From positions 3,471,457-3,535,456 of the forward strand of contig VZTI01001766.1 in assembly GCA_013397865.1 (NCBI GenBank): a DNA stretch of 64,000 nt, written 5' to 3'. The notes beneath the pieces are model-generated. The model had not been told where the DNA came from, ran no database searches, and saw only the letters and a program-made list of their open reading frames with translations. The stretch comes from Struthidea cinerea (Eukaryota > Chordata > Aves > Passeriformes > Corcoracidae). Each line of letters begins with the position of its first letter. Within the stretch, counting starts at the first letter, position 1. Position numbers and translations under genes: made by a program. This document shows, piece by piece, positions 14,001-29,000 of the stretch.

Positions 14001-17000
14001 CTCTGTGACACTCCCTGTGTGCCTGGTGCTTTCTGGAAGAAAGGCAGCACAGGCAGGGTGTGGGGCTGTGCAGGATGCAGTGACTATTCCCTGCAGATCC
14101 AGCATGGCACAGGCACTGACACGGCACCCTCCAGGCTGGGCTGAGTTACCTGCAAAGCTGCTTGAGACATTTGCATAAGATTTGCAATATACAACCAACC
14201 TTTGCTGAACTCTCTCTTCTCTGAAAGAGATGGTACGTCCTTTCCAGTCCCTGTGAAATCATTTTCCACATTGTAGAAAAAACATCAATGAAGCAAACAG
14301 CAGTTACAATATGGCAGTTTTGCCTCCAGAGCTGAGCTTTAAATGTCTGCCCAGGAATCCTAAACACATGAGTTATGAGTATGATAAAACATTTCTCTTG
14401 TTAGGAGCCCAAATCCATTCCTGGAGTAATTGCAATAGTATTGAACTAGGAATGAATTTCTCAGTGTGCTTTCATGTGTTCCTGACACGCTGTCTGCACT
14501 TCTGCTTCTCTCTTTCTTTATGGCTTATTGCAGAACACCCTCTGTATGCTTGGAGATATCACACAAGCATGTATTATTCTTTTCTCTCTTAGTATTTCAA
14601 GCTATATCATCACAACCTACAAGTAGACTCTCTGCCAAACAAATAAACTAAAAAACCTAAAAAAACAAACCTCAAAATGAATAAACAGCACGAGCAAAAG
14701 ATTTTCTAAACATGTCACAAAATGACAGGAAAATAAGTGGGTCGGGAGAGCCTGGAGTGGTCTGGCACAGTGACTCAGCCCCATTACGCGTTTCTGTGGT
14801 CCAGCTACCACGGGGGGAGCGCCCCGAGCGCTGTCACTGCCACCTGATCCACAAGTGAGGTGACAGCATGAGTCACCTCTGCTGTGCACCATCTGCACTG
14901 AGGGGGAGCAGGGCATGCAAACGCAGCAGAGCCCTCCCATTCAGCTGTGCCCTGGCAAAGCTCAAAGGCTGTGCAAGATAATGGGAGGCTGGACTTAAGA
15001 AACATTCTGTACCAGACACAAAAGAATTGTTTTGTTTTGTTTCAGCAGAAATTATTCCCCAACAGCTAAACTTTTCTGTCTTCTTTTCAGCCAAGGAAGA
15101 AAAGCGAATTCCCCAGTGTAAGACCTAGGTGCCATCTAAAGACATGGATAGGAAAAAAGGAAAAATTATAGTGAAAGCTCATAGAAAAATCACTAAACAC
15201 CCCTCTTAGTGGTCAGCCAAAAAAAAGAGATGGCCAACAAGACTGACAAATACTTCATATTTGAGAGTAAGAACTATTAGTAACAGCTACATAAGCATCA
15301 AATATAATTTTCATTGATTTCAGGATGAGCAGAGCAGTTCAATGTGTCTAGAGAGCTTCTGCCTTTGCTGAATGACTTTCAAAGCTGGAAATAGATCTGT
15401 GCTCCCTCTAGCATGTCTGTAAGAGGAGGTCTGAGATTCCTTTGCTTTCTGTTATTGGATTAAAGTGCTTGAAGTTAAAAAAGGAATGTAGACCAGGTTT
15501 GGTGGTTTCCTTCCCTCTCTTCCAAGAGGGTTTTGGTTATTTTTAGTTCTGTTTTAATACATTCCTGTCCCAGGAGTAAAATGTTTGTAATTGTTGGAGT
15601 TTCTGAAGACTTTGATAGTGCCAGTCTAGGAGCTGGCCTGAGAATCAGGTGTCATGCTAAGTCACAAGCTGACATGATTATGTAACCAAAGGTCTCCATG
15701 TAGGGATAACACGATCATCTCCTTGGTGGTGTCCCCAGTGAGCAAGCTGAACACCAGCCAAGAGCAACCAGTAGTGATGGAGAAATTTGGGGGATTGAAG
15801 TAAAGAGACATATAGAAATAAAGAGAATTGCTACATAGATGGGGATGATGTCAAGCTGCAAATTCAAGGGACTTCAGTGCAGGCTGCCTTCGGGTACTGC
15901 AGGTGTTTATGGCTTTGCCAAAGCTGGGGGGAATCTGCAATGGTGAAAGTGTTCTTGGGAGTACAAGAGCACAATAAATCTATAGAATCATAGATTTGTT
16001 AAGGCTGGGAAATAAGATTATAGAGTTCAACAGTTACCTCAGCACTGCCATGTTCACCACTACACCACGTCCCCAAGTGCCACATGCACATGTCTTTTGA
16101 ACACTTCCAGGGATGGTGACTCCATCACTGCCCTGGGCAGCCTGTTCCAATGCCTGATCACCCTTTCAGTCAAAAAATTTTTCCTTCTATCCAATCTAAT
16201 TCTTCCCTGTGCAACTTGAGTCCATTTCCTCGTCTTGTTGCTTGTTGTGTGGGAGAAGAGACTGACTCCACCTGATGCTCCTCTTCTATATTTGACTCCT
16301 TTTTGTCCCTGTCAGCTTGGCTTAGTGACTCAAATCTTCTAATTATAAATCTGTGAGATCAGGGGCAACATTTTATGAATACAGAACACGTTGTTTGAGT
16401 CATTATGGTGTGTGTTTATCACACTGTTATTTAGCTCAGCACCTTGTGGTGCTGGGGCTGGAAGACACAGAGCTGGCAATTAAGGTAACAGATTGCTGAC
16501 CAGCCTGCTTGGCAGGGCAGCTCACAAATCAGAGGTCCTGTGATTAACTTGCACTAGTAAAGTAAGTGTGTCTAACTTTCCTTGTTAAAAGTGCTCTCTG
16601 CTGGAGGAACAGTGCATAGAAGCTACTGAACCACAACTAGCACAGTAATGTAATTCAACTGTTGTTTCAGAGAATTGAAGATGGCATTTGAAATTCTCAG
16701 TCCCTGAAGGGTCATATTTAAGGTATATTTCACAAAATTCAGAACAGTGTCTAGAGAGGCTGTCTGTTTTCCATTTTCACTGATAATTGCTAAATTCTCT
16801 TGAGCTTGGCCATCTCCTCTGCCAGTTAAAAACTTTTACCATGAATCAATAGTAACAAGAGGAGTTTTCCTGAAATTGCCCCACTATGGAGGGGAATATT
16901 TCTCCATGTGGTAAAAACTGACTAAGTTAATTTGTCTAAAAATGTATAGATGATAGTGAAGTCAGATTTAAATTCACAAATATCAGCCCTTTGCAGCAGC

Positions 17001-20000
17001 ATACAGAAGATTCTATGCAAAAGCATAGGGCCCAGTTCATTTAAACTACTCTGGTACTTCTATTTTTGGATATTAGGCACCGGAAGGAGGAAACTCTAGG
17101 TCTGGCTGTGCATTGTCTCTAGCAGAATCGATGACACATTTCCTTCTTAATTTGCCTTCATGTTTGACCTTTTCTTATTTTTAAAACCAGAAGAGCAACC
17201 ATTTGTTATCACAGCTGAAAAGAATATAAAGGTTTCTGGTATAAAATTAAACACTGACAGTCCATTTCGGGGCTTTTCAATTCACTGGTTACTCTCCTAT
17301 TTATAGCAGAAGACAAGTGAGAAGGACCAGTAAAATACCACAGGGCAAGAGGGACACTTTATTACAGAACATCCTTGCCTAGAGGAAGCTCAGCTGTCCA
17401 AAGGGAGGACCCCAGGAACTCTGAGTGCCACGTGTGCATGATGTGCTTGAGTGGAAGGGACAATCCATTGTCCCTTCCACTCATGCAAACCAGAGCACAG
17501 GCAGCTAAGAACTGGGAAGTGAAAAACAGTTTGGGATTAAAGGTTACATCTGGAAATACAGTGCTAAATTTCTGGATTAAAAATTACAATGTCAAAAGAT
17601 TAGAGCTGCTCCCTCTTCTATTAACAGCATTTTGTGACAACCACAACACATATTCAATGTAGAAAATGCAGTTTAAAGAAAACTCTTTATTAAAGAACTA
17701 TTCTTCTAGCTGTCCAACAGAGACAATAATAAAAATTCTTTCTATTACATTTTTTCTAAGACACAAACATTTCAACTACCAAGTTTACAATTAATTAAAT
17801 ACTTTCCAAATGATATGTTTATCATTATACACCACTAAAAAAATGCTTTTCCTTTCTGAGTATTTTAATGCACCCTTTTTACAGCCAAACATCTGAAAGT
17901 GTAATGTTGTGTTTTCTTCTGGGGTTGATGGTTTGCTGTCAAACAGGGCAAAGGAGATGGGTCTGCAGAGAGATCAAACTGAACTAAGGCATTTTCCTTC
18001 CTCTTTGAGAGCTGATCTCTGTACTTTTAGCTTAAAGTGCACAGTCCGGAACTTTGCAATTCTGTCCTGAACTGATGTTCTTCAGGCTTCCAGGCTTCCA
18101 TGTGAGGAGCTGGAACACTTGGTAGAGCTGGACCTTACAAGAGCTCCCAGCTCTACAGTGGGCACACTGACATCCTTGAGGCTCCCAGACCCTTGGCAGT
18201 CCCCTAGAAATGCTGTCCCTAATCTCAGAGACCTCAAGCTTTGACTATCTGACAACTTTCATTACAAAAGCACATTGTGCCATTTCACAGCTTGCAGTTT
18301 CCTGGTTATTGTCTCAAGGACTTTGGTTATTTGCGGGTGAGACACCGCTGCAATGTGCTTGGGATGGCAGAGTTCAAAGGGGACACCCAGTCACAGCCAC
18401 AACTTAACTCCGTCTTGCAGAAGAGCCTGTGCCACACCAGGCTGTATCAGTGGGACAGCCATGGTGTCCCTCTTACAGCTGGGCTTGGTGTTTTCCCTAA
18501 TGGTGCCTTATCTTATGAAGCCGACAACCTGACAGGTATATTTATCGAATAATACGTATCATCACAAACTGCCTCCTTCTCTACAGCCTCCCCAAGTGCA
18601 TCCTATGTTCCTAGAGCAAGATACAATCAGGAAGAAAAAAAAAAGGAAGGAAATCACAATAAGTGATACTGTATTGTTAAGATTCCAGAACTGTGAAGGA
18701 AAAAAGATTTATTGCTCCTTTCCATGAAAAGACGGATCTTATCAGAAAACATTGACAACAACAACAGCTCTAGTCATGAGCAAAAATCTGTTTTTGCTGG
18801 TGTTGTTTATTTACACTGCAGTAACAGCAAGGTGCCAAACTCAGAGAAAAGTACTATTTACACTGCAGTAACAGCAAGGTGCCAAACTCAGAGAAAAGTA
18901 CCAGATGCTGAACACATAAGTAAACAGTCCTAAAGGAATTCCATGCTTAACCTTAGATGACAGAAAACAGATAATATACAGTACAAAATAAAAAAGGAGC
19001 AGCAAAAGAATCAAAAGTACCCAAGAAAGCAAAAGTCAGAACACCTGCTTAGCAATATATAACCAGTGAGTTACCACTGCTATTCACACCTCTGACAGCC
19101 TGTTTTCTCTCTTTCCTCTCTCTTCCCCAGGGTGATGCTCAGTGTGTGGCTCTGTTGCCACATGAGGCATGAAGCCACTGAGAAATCAGAGCTGATGTCA
19201 CATTAGTGAGACACTTGTAAGAGTGTTAAAGTATTTGGTTCAAAAAATAATTAAAATTTGAAATTGATTTTGTTCATACAAAGACAGCAATTACTGCTGC
19301 CTTCTCTCACTTGAGAATGGAACACTCCACGTACACGTTTTTGTAGTACTTTGCAGCATTACTTTCCAAGTTCAGCCAGTAATGAGACTGACTGTTTCAT
19401 TTTCCCACTTTGTGTCTACTAGATTTACTGCACCCATTTTAAATCAAAACATGGGATTTCTAAGTTGGTTTGTTTAAGGTTGTCATCACCAAAGGAATTA
19501 ACCTCTCACTTCAGCAGTTCTTGTGTCCTGTGGAGTTCCTTCCCTTTGCAGTGGTTGCATAAAGGCGGTCAATCAGCAGAGATACCTTTCTGTACTTAAA
19601 ATACCAATGTGCTGTGCATATTGCAAATGACATAAAGGTGAGACTCCTATCTGACCTCTGTGGATGTCCTATTGTTCTTAGAAGGAGTATGTACTATACA
19701 TTTTTCTCCATGAATCTGCCCTAAGTTTGAGATTCTACCATTATACCCAATACCCTCCAGAATGACCATTACTGACTATTCCACCTCAACTACTACCAGC
19801 AACGGACACATCAGTGTCACAGCACGACAACAGAGATTTATGGGTTTTTGCAAACTGGGAGAAGGATAAAGGTTTAAAAGGCAAGTAAAGAAAAAGTAAG
19901 CCTGATTTGAAGCAAGAAAAAAAAAAAAACAAACTAGGGATAAATTATGTACTTTGGACAGCTAATGAAGCTGCAAAGTCAAGTTGCAGTAAACTTTTCT

Positions 20001-23000
20001 ACATAAAAGGTCTGGGATTTCAAGTAAGCAACCACAATAGTGTAAAATGGTCTAAAATCCTGAATAGATCTATGGAGAGTTTGGATGATGTAGATATTAT
20101 TAGCACTCTGGAGAAGAGGGAGTAATCTACTAGTGTTAGTGAGAGTATACAAAGACAATGACCAATTTTAATTCTGAGTCAGTGTGGAGGTGAATTTGGC
20201 CTCTTCACAGTATTAGTTTAGTGATGTAATAACCACACAGACATTCAGCAAATACACCATTGTATTTACAGCATTTTTACAGATAAAAAAAAAGTTTAAT
20301 GAGTAAAATGTTTTCAGTAATTGCCTAAAGCAACCTAATAGGGCTTTATGTTTAATATCTTCTATTCCCTACACATTAAAAAACTGCCATTCAGTTTCTG
20401 CCATTTTCTGGCCTTCTACATGGCAGAAATAACCATCCCAAGACAGCTATCACAGGTGGAAGCAACCGCCACAGTTTTAGTTCAAGGTCATCCAATATAG
20501 CTGGCTTCAAGCTTTGCTTCCCATCTGGAAAGCCAGCAGTATCAGGCACTGGCAGATCTCCCACAGACTGTGTTTCATGATGACAGTGAATGCTGTTTTA
20601 TAACAATTCCATGCCTTTCCACAGGCATAGGCAGTAACTGTGGGTGAGAAGATCTCACCTTTACTAATAATATTTGCTGGCTCCCAACATGCTAATGCAT
20701 TTTAAAATGCACGACTTTTGCACTGCGAATGATTCTGAAGTTCAGTTTTGATCTGCTCTGTATCACATAGAGGTCTGAGGGTTTGCTGCCTCTCTCTGTC
20801 AGCTAAACTGAACTAACACATGCATCATCCATTTTTACAATCGTGTCTTTCAGCACAGTAGATTTCCATGCCCCCAGCAATCCTAAACTGCCTCTGAAGC
20901 CAAACACATCCACAGCAGCAACACATTAAATGTGTGACAAATGTGACAAAGAGGATGATGCCTGAGCAGCTCTCTCAGCTTTTGGGTCTGTTATCTCACC
21001 AGAAAAGAAAAAAAAAAAAAAGGAAGTGGGACAGGAGAATTAGAAAGGAAGAGAAGAGCGTGCATGTTCTGGCGTGTTTGCTTTCCTTAACAGCGCAGAC
21101 AGATCGAACATTTACAGTTTGACCCAGAACTCTTTTTATAGAGAACATTTTAAGAAAGGAGCTGAGAAGCCTGAGGAGCAAAGGAGGGGGAATGCTGGCA
21201 GGCTATAAACTGATGCTTTTCTGTACATATTGTCTCCTTCATATCAATAAATGCTGAGTTCTCAGCTATTCTAAAAACAAACCAAGAGGAGCTGGAGATA
21301 GCATATGATGGCTTCAAGCTATATTTTCATTTCCTGGGCTGGCTGGAGATGTTCACATTATGCTCCTGGCATAATTTTATGACATTTCATAGTACCAGTA
21401 GCATTGAAGGAGAGATGCTACAAACAGCCACAATCTCTACATAACCTGGACATATCCCGAGGAGGTCCATCCTGGGCACTAAGCAAGGCAGGGTCTTGAG
21501 ACAAAAATAGGATTTGATAATGTAATTACAGAGCAATTCACAGTGCATCTGCTCTGCTGTGACTGAGGTTGCCTGAGCTAAAATATGATTGTGCAACATA
21601 AATTGTGGCATTACCTAATTGAGGAAGGCTTGATTTCATAATCTGAAAATTGTCTCCTTATGAACTTGAGGTAGTTCTTCATAGCAAGCAGGTATTCAGC
21701 TAGAAGTAGTGTGGATTTCCTGGATATGAAGGGCACAGCTGCTTGCAGCTGCCCTCCTTTTTTTTTTAAAGCAGGAAACAAAAACAAGGAGCAAAGCAAA
21801 GAACACATTTACAGAGGTTAATATCTGACTTGCAGTGTGCACAATGGTTTGGGGAACATCATGACCTGTTAGTCCATTGCTTCGGCTCATTTTTCTTTCT
21901 TTGTTTCTTTGTATCGATAAAAAGAAAAACAAGAATTATCAGAAAACTGGCCTCTTATAAAGTATGCACTACAGGATGAACTATTTCACTGTGGTATATA
22001 GCAAATAGTCTGTTAAATAGATAAAATAGTTCAGCTGCTTTCCTTGCTTTTCAAATCAAAAAATTTCAGGGGACAGGCTAAGAATAAGCTATCACACACC
22101 TAAATTTCACACAGTGGAATTAAAAAGCTGTGTTTTGCAATAAAAATTATTATTTGAAATTTGAAAGTCAGAGATGTCTGTTGGAGTTTCTGTATGTTTT
22201 TGCTTTAGAGTTCCAGAAAGTCACACTGTTTAAATGTATCTTTGTGTGACTACACTTCATCTTTAAGTGCTTTAGTTTTTAATTACTGAAATGAGGTCTT
22301 ACATTATGTTTAGTGCACCAGTAAGGAATTTCCACTTCTCTCTGCAAGGCAGAGGAAAGAATGTACAAAGGACTGCAAAGCAGTACAAAAGAGTGAAAAA
22401 TCACATGTAATGCAACTGTACGGCTATTTCTGGTCTCCACTTAAAAATTTTTGCTGTTTCAATTTTAAACAGGGTAAAACCTGTTTCCACTATTCTCACA
22501 GATGGTTTTTTCTGTATTTTGGGGAAAGGTTTTTTTTTTTTAATACAGTAGACTACAGGAATATCTATGCTTGTCTGAGAGTGAATCCTTGGTCTGTCAC
22601 TAAAAACTGTATGTGCTGCTCTATGGGACTGGGGACAGCACATCATTTGTGGGCCTGGTATAGAGACGCAGTGAAATTGCAACGCCTTCTTAAAGTTATC
22701 TTCTGAATTTTAAAATAAATTTGATGGGTATTAGTACATGTCCACCAGTCAGTGGGTCCCTTCCAACTCAAACTGTTCTGTGATTCTATGTTTTGCCAAG
22801 GAACCCCTCATGCAGTATTTGTATTGTTTGAAGAGAGACACATGCTATACAAACCACAGCTGAGGAACTGCCAGAAAGAACATTACATTACTGATGATCT
22901 CACATACCAACAGGATCAGTTTTTCCTTGTTCACACACAGAAGTGTGAAAAATGCAAACTAACTCCAGGTCCATTGAACATTTAGACCTTGCTAGGGTTT

Positions 23001-26000
23001 TTTTTCAGTTGGGTTTGTTGGGGGCTTTTTAGTGGCTGATATGCTAACTTGGAGCAGTTCTCTGCCAAATGTCCTTATTTTACAGCTACCACATTTGCAT
23101 CTTCTTCAAGGAAAATAGTAAATTTAATTAGCAGCCTCAGAGCATGTTCCTTCCATGGATTAAACCTGACAGAAGAAGAGCTTGCTGTGGTTTCCATCAG
23201 CAGCAGGTCTAGCTTGCAGAGTTTTGTTTTCTTATTCTTGAGCCTGAGTGTTTTTAAACGCAGTGAAGAGCGGTGGCACCTGCTGGGGTGTGCAAGCAGA
23301 GCTGACAGGCTGTGTGTGCCTGTGACAGGAGGGAGCCAAGGCACCGTGAGGGCTGGGGACACACTCTGAGCACAGCTACAGAGCACTGCTTTCTTTAAGC
23401 GCAGCTACAATGTACTTTGTCCTGCTTTAGGATCTGGCTACATGTGAATAAAAAGATCAGTCAGACAGACAGACAGTGAGAAGAATGAACCATTACTTTC
23501 AAAAACGTAGCTGGAAATGTAAGCTGTGGCTGGACGTGCAAGCGATACAGAATTGTTTCATTGTGTTCATGCTTTCGTAAGAACTATAAAAACACCCCCA
23601 TTCAAGAGAATTTCTATTCTGTTGCTAACAGCATGAAGGGCAAAAAAGGGAATACAAACATACCACACAGTTTCTCTAACACTATGTGTGTGTTCTATCC
23701 TTTTGCTATAATTAAAGGAGAAGCTAAAGCAGATGCAAGAATTAAAGAGATGTGGTTCTCATTAAAGCTGGTCTGGCACTCCGTGGTCTGCGCATAGGTG
23801 TAGTGCTGCTTGTTAGCAGTGTTCAAAGCTGAGTCTGCCTTAAACCTGTCTGAGGAGGCTCAGTTTCATGTGGTTGGTTGTACAGGTCATTCCCAGAGGA
23901 ATCTAGTCCTGTCAGAAGAAATCAGTTACTAAAATTCATGACCTACATACAGAGTTCTGGTCTCGGGACATTGGCAATTCATTACTTCAGAAATGAAATG
24001 AAAAAAAAAAAAANNNNNNNNNNNNNNNNNNNNNNNNNNNNNNAAAAAAGGCTACATATAAAGTCTTCCACAATCTGTCTGTGAATTAGAGCTTATGTAA
24101 TCTGCTTCGTTAAATAGATACTGGGACCACTGATGTAACCATGACTTGTGCTATTAATCTCAGCAACAGGTCATTATAATACATTTGTCATTAAAAGATG
24201 TTTGTCATTGAAGACAAATGCAGCCAAGCCCTTCCGTCAGTGTAAACTATCCAGCATGAAAGCAGTAAAGAACAGGTACTGCTGTATTACTTGGGTATCA
24301 CTAGCAACATGCTTCTCTCTTGTCAGGGCTAAATTGTAAAAACATTTTTAAAAATTAGATAAAGCCAAATAGACTATTTTTTTGGCCATTTCATTCAGAG
24401 GTGTTAACAAAGTGAATTTAACTGCCTCAAGGATTAATGAGCAGAGTCAGAATATTCTGCCACACAGCAGGGAGCAGCTGGGCTAGAAAGTTGTGTGAAT
24501 ATCCCTGGAAAAGTGGTCATTTTGGTCTGCTCCAGCTGAAAGAATGAGAGGGTCTGCGACTGTGGCTCTCCATGACTTAGAAAAGACAGAAACTGAGGCC
24601 ACCTCTGGCAGTCACTGCCTCTGTCACCTGCCTACTTTGCCAGTACCTTGGGCCAAGCCTCATGGTGACTCTGCTGCTCGGAAGAACTTTCCTGCCTGTG
24701 CCAGGGAGAGGCTGGGATTGCTCCTGGGCAGCTCTAGGCAGTGTGTGAGGATGAGATCGAACACAGAAGGAGAAAAGGGCACAGTGTTAACATCAGTTCT
24801 ATTCCCTTTTCAATAAGCAAGCTCTCCTGTGTTAAATCCCTTACTCAAACACCTGTCAGGCAATACAGAGTAGAGTGTGAGCATGGGGGAAATGAAAAGA
24901 ACAGACTGGATACCAGAACAAACAGAACAACTGCTCTCATTCACTGGGGCAGTTTATTTCAGTGCTTTGTTTGATATAGAAAATGTCAAGAGAAGTGCAG
25001 GGTTCACTGATGAGGCTTCTTCCAGATTAAATTTATGTACAAACCAATAACCAAGTAGTTATTTCACTAGCAGGAGCAGGAGTGACAAAACCTTTCCTGT
25101 TCACTTTATTTGTACCACTATGGCATTATTAAAGGTCAGTGCCACTATTACCAGTCCTTATTTCCAAAGGTGTCTAAGCAGTGATTCTGGGCAGAAGTCT
25201 TCTGGGATAATACTCTAAGACAGATGTCTGTGCTGTTTGCAGAGGGGTGATGCTTTCAGCTGCTGGCAATGCAAGTCAGGGCACTGAAGTTAACCTCCAG
25301 TGTAAGGGTCAAAGTACCAGTCCCCTGTACTTTAACGTGAGAAGAAAGCCAGTGAATTTTTTCAGGCCACTGAAGCTTCATTAATGCCAAGGGTCTGAGT
25401 GCAGCAGGTTTTAGAGCTACTGAAGTTCTTGGCCTGTCGGCAATTTGTTTCTGACCTCAGACACTCACAGACAGAAGATACTTCAAAATAATACACTTCT
25501 TATTAATAAGCTCTGATCTTCTAAATTTGATGATTTAGGAATATTAACCCTATTGACTTCATCATCAGAATCGGACTAATATTCATGATCCTTCAGTGAG
25601 GCTCCTATGCCTGACCTTTTTGGCAATTTTGAAAATCCCTCTTGGAGTATTGCTATTTAATTTGATGTATCAGAAAGTGTTTTGTGTTCATAACTTAATG
25701 GCTTCCATTTAACAAATGTCAAATCTTGGCTGCTATTAGTGCAGAACACAGCGTGTTCTCTTGTGACATGAACTGTCTAAGACCGCTAATGAAGTATGAA
25801 TAAAGCCTGAATTAGGTTAGACTGTGGAAGCTTCAAATCCCCTACCTATTGATATTTTGTTCAGACAAATATTCTTCCCACAAAGGACTGAAATCAGGTA
25901 GGAAAATATGCTCCACAGACATATACTTTGCTAAAGTTTCCTTTTGCAAGTAAGAGATCTGTTTTATGTATTCTGCAAATTGTGCTGAATTAAAAAAGGT

Positions 26001-29000
26001 AATTTCCTTTGCAACTACAAAAATCGTTTCCCAACGGCATTTTGTAAGTGCTCACCGAACTGGGATGCTCTTTATCTTTCTCCCTTTTAAAATGTCAAGC
26101 AGATAAAAGTCGTCTAAGTACCATTCTTTCCTATTTTGATTAATTTTGCATAGTGTTTTCCCAGAAGGATTGATACTTACATAAACCTGAGTTCTGATTC
26201 TCTTCTGACTAAGACTTCCCGAAGTCTCTGGATCTTTGCCATCTCAAGCTCAATTTCCTCAGGCATCATTGTTGTTTCAGCCATTGAAATTATGTCAAGT
26301 TGATCTGTGTGTGGAAGCAGAGAAAATGAATTAAGCCAGTCAGACTGTCTTAACGGTGTTTTTCAGGAATGTAAATTAAATCACAGAGCTACCTAACTAT
26401 GGAGTAATTAATTCAAGTAGTAAAAAATATTCTAACTGGATGCTGCGTTGACTGGTTTCTCTATTGTTTTGGTTATTACTTCCAACATAACTCTTTAGGA
26501 GTGGAAGGCTCCGTAAGCCAAAGTGACAATCATTTTGTTAGTGAGGCTTGATCACTCCTCTAAGGAATCCCAACCTCATACACAGCTACAGCCACCACTC
26601 CTTAACTGATATCACCACAAACTGACTGCTACAAAACTCTCTCAAGAGCAATTACTTGCAGCTCTGAAGAGTCCTATCTTGGTGCAGGCAACATAAACCC
26701 ATGAATGTTTCCCATATTTAACCCTTTTAACTCTCCATGCCACTCCACTCTCTTAGCTTGGCTTGGACCTAAAGCCCAGTCCCACCAAGATGAGCCAAGG
26801 ATGTGATCAGAAATTATGTAGGGCCTCATCCTGCAAGGGGCTGAGTGCCTCTCACAAAGGCATCAGAATTCGTTGAGGAGACAAAAAGTACTTTGCAGTA
26901 ATAACCTGGCAACTGGTAAGGCCGTGGTGCTTCTATGATTATTTCTCCATAATTGATTAATTACCTCTGTAACCCAGAGAGAAACAGGGCTATGAACTGT
27001 GTTCCCTGAAGGTAATTTATAAAAGATGGGTTTGGAAAAAGAGCCTCTTGGTCTCTAGAAAACCCCATTCCAAAGGTTCATCATACCTGGCCTTCATGTT
27101 AAACAAGAATTTAGAGACTGAAAAATAGGGTGGCTGCATATTTTGGTACCCGAATGGAGATATATTCCTGAAAGAAGGCCTGTTTTAGCTGTATTGATTT
27201 GAAAAAGGGAAAACAGAGAGGTCAAAATGTACTCAGAATAATTATGCAGAAAACAGCAGACAAAAAGCAGTAGAAAATAAGCTGTTCAATTAATTAAGAG
27301 GAGACAAATTCTGAAGTTCCTCATGACTAAGCACAGCTGAGCAGAATTTCTGACAGAAACTTGGAGTAGGAATGAAACTACAAAACCTCAACGAACAGCC
27401 CCTGTATGAGCTTAGTTCATGGTTCTCCCAAAATGGAAGCAAAGGAAAAACATTCTATACTATAGAAACATATACTATTCTATACTATATAAGCAAAATA
27501 TAGTTCCCTTGTATTTAAAAATAGATAAAATATATACATTTTTAAAGTTATCCTGCTAGTATTATCTGCAAGCTTTCACTTCATTTCTTAACAAAGAAAG
27601 TGGGGAAACAAAAAAAAGTCACTTTTTTTTCAAGATAATCTTGAGAAAAAGAAGCAAGACAGATTTTGAAATGTCTGTCATGAGACAACAGCCATGTTTC
27701 AGTAGTTGTTTTTAAAACTCAAATTGCAAAACTGGTTTGTAAAGCAAGGCTATCTTGTGTGTCTGAACACACAAATGCTGCCTGTACAAGAAGGATTTCC
27801 CTATTAGAAACCGTTGTATTTAGTTGATGTGTAGCCTAAATGTCATGAGGTTCCCACAGGCCCACCTCTCATTTTCACTGCTTGCCAAAAATATAAGCAG
27901 GAGATGGGAAGTTAGTCTGATGCTACCATGAATTAAAGCCAATAATACTGGTAAACAGAAATATAAACCATAAAAAAATTACACATACGTACATATTATA
28001 AAATCAGTTCTCAAGAGCTCAGAAAACACAAGGGAAAAAAAGTAACTCATTTACTTGCACTCTGCAGCTCAAGCTGTAAGTGCCCGGGTGTCACCCCTTG
28101 CGTAGGGTCAGCCTCCACCTTGTGATTTCAACAACTCAGGAACAAACAAGCCTTATGCCCTGGTGATGTGCTTAAAGCTAACACAGGAATTAGTGTGTCA
28201 GGCAGAAGTCTACTCTGACCCCTTGCACAACAGTCAGAGATTCTCCTTCACATCCCACTCAATGTGTGCTTGAACCAGAGAAAACCAAACAAAATTACGC
28301 AGTGCTTCCGAAAGAATCAAAAATGCAAACAAGGCAGCAGAAGTTTGAAAGTGGAGGGAAATAAATATAGAAACCATTAGATATTAGCTCACAGCTTGTT
28401 CTGCACACTCAGAGATGTGGCTGGCACAATGGAATGGAGCACAGGTGTGAGGATACTGCCCCTGAAGAGGCCAGGTCAGGATTCCCGCCTCACCCCCTCA
28501 GCATTGTGGTCCTCACAAATCACCAGCCTGTTTGGGGCTCAATTTCTCTTCTAACATTGTGGATAACTGGCCTACCTGGCAGCAGCTGTGCTGAAGGATA
28601 ACTAATTCTTTTTCATGAAATGGTTTGAGCTCCTGGGATGTGAACCACTTGGGAAGAACATGTTAACATTATTGAGCCTTTAAGTAAAGCTCTAGCTCTG
28701 TCCCAGTGAGGAATGACACCTCTAGTGCCTTGATACCTGACTCAGAACAGCTTCACACTGAAGTCTCTTACATTTTCAAAAAAGAAAGAATAAACATTTC
28801 ATTTTATTTAAAGCAGGTATGCAGTAGTCAACTATTTTTTTAGCATATATTGTTATTAAGCTTTTTTTCCTGGTAATGAGACAAAATTCATAAAGCAAAA
28901 GAGGAGACAACACTAAGATTAGTCACAGCCAGTGACAGGATGAAACTACTTTGTCTGTTCTGCAGTCTCCAGGATAATTTTCAGTGACAAAGAAACAAGT

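Larger units (their letters stand above)
10636..26180 (-). other. BMERB1 intron 2 (15.5 kb)
   Basis: A large intron without recognisable coding exons. It contains a reverse CR1 fragment (15983-16295), a forward CR1 tail (22745-22790), a GC-rich patch with two AP-1-type motifs (14771-14875), a fold-back (17448-17483), a 47-bp tandem duplication (18808-18901) and an assembly gap (24014-24043). The remaining sequence shows only short chance open frames. Confidence 0.85.

Noticed and set aside
13815..14198. 127-codon minus-strand frame; faint resemblance of 13970-14030 to the CR1 3' region
   Set aside because: The frame lacks an ATG start and the CR1 resemblance is too weak to call by eye; RepeatMasker would settle it.
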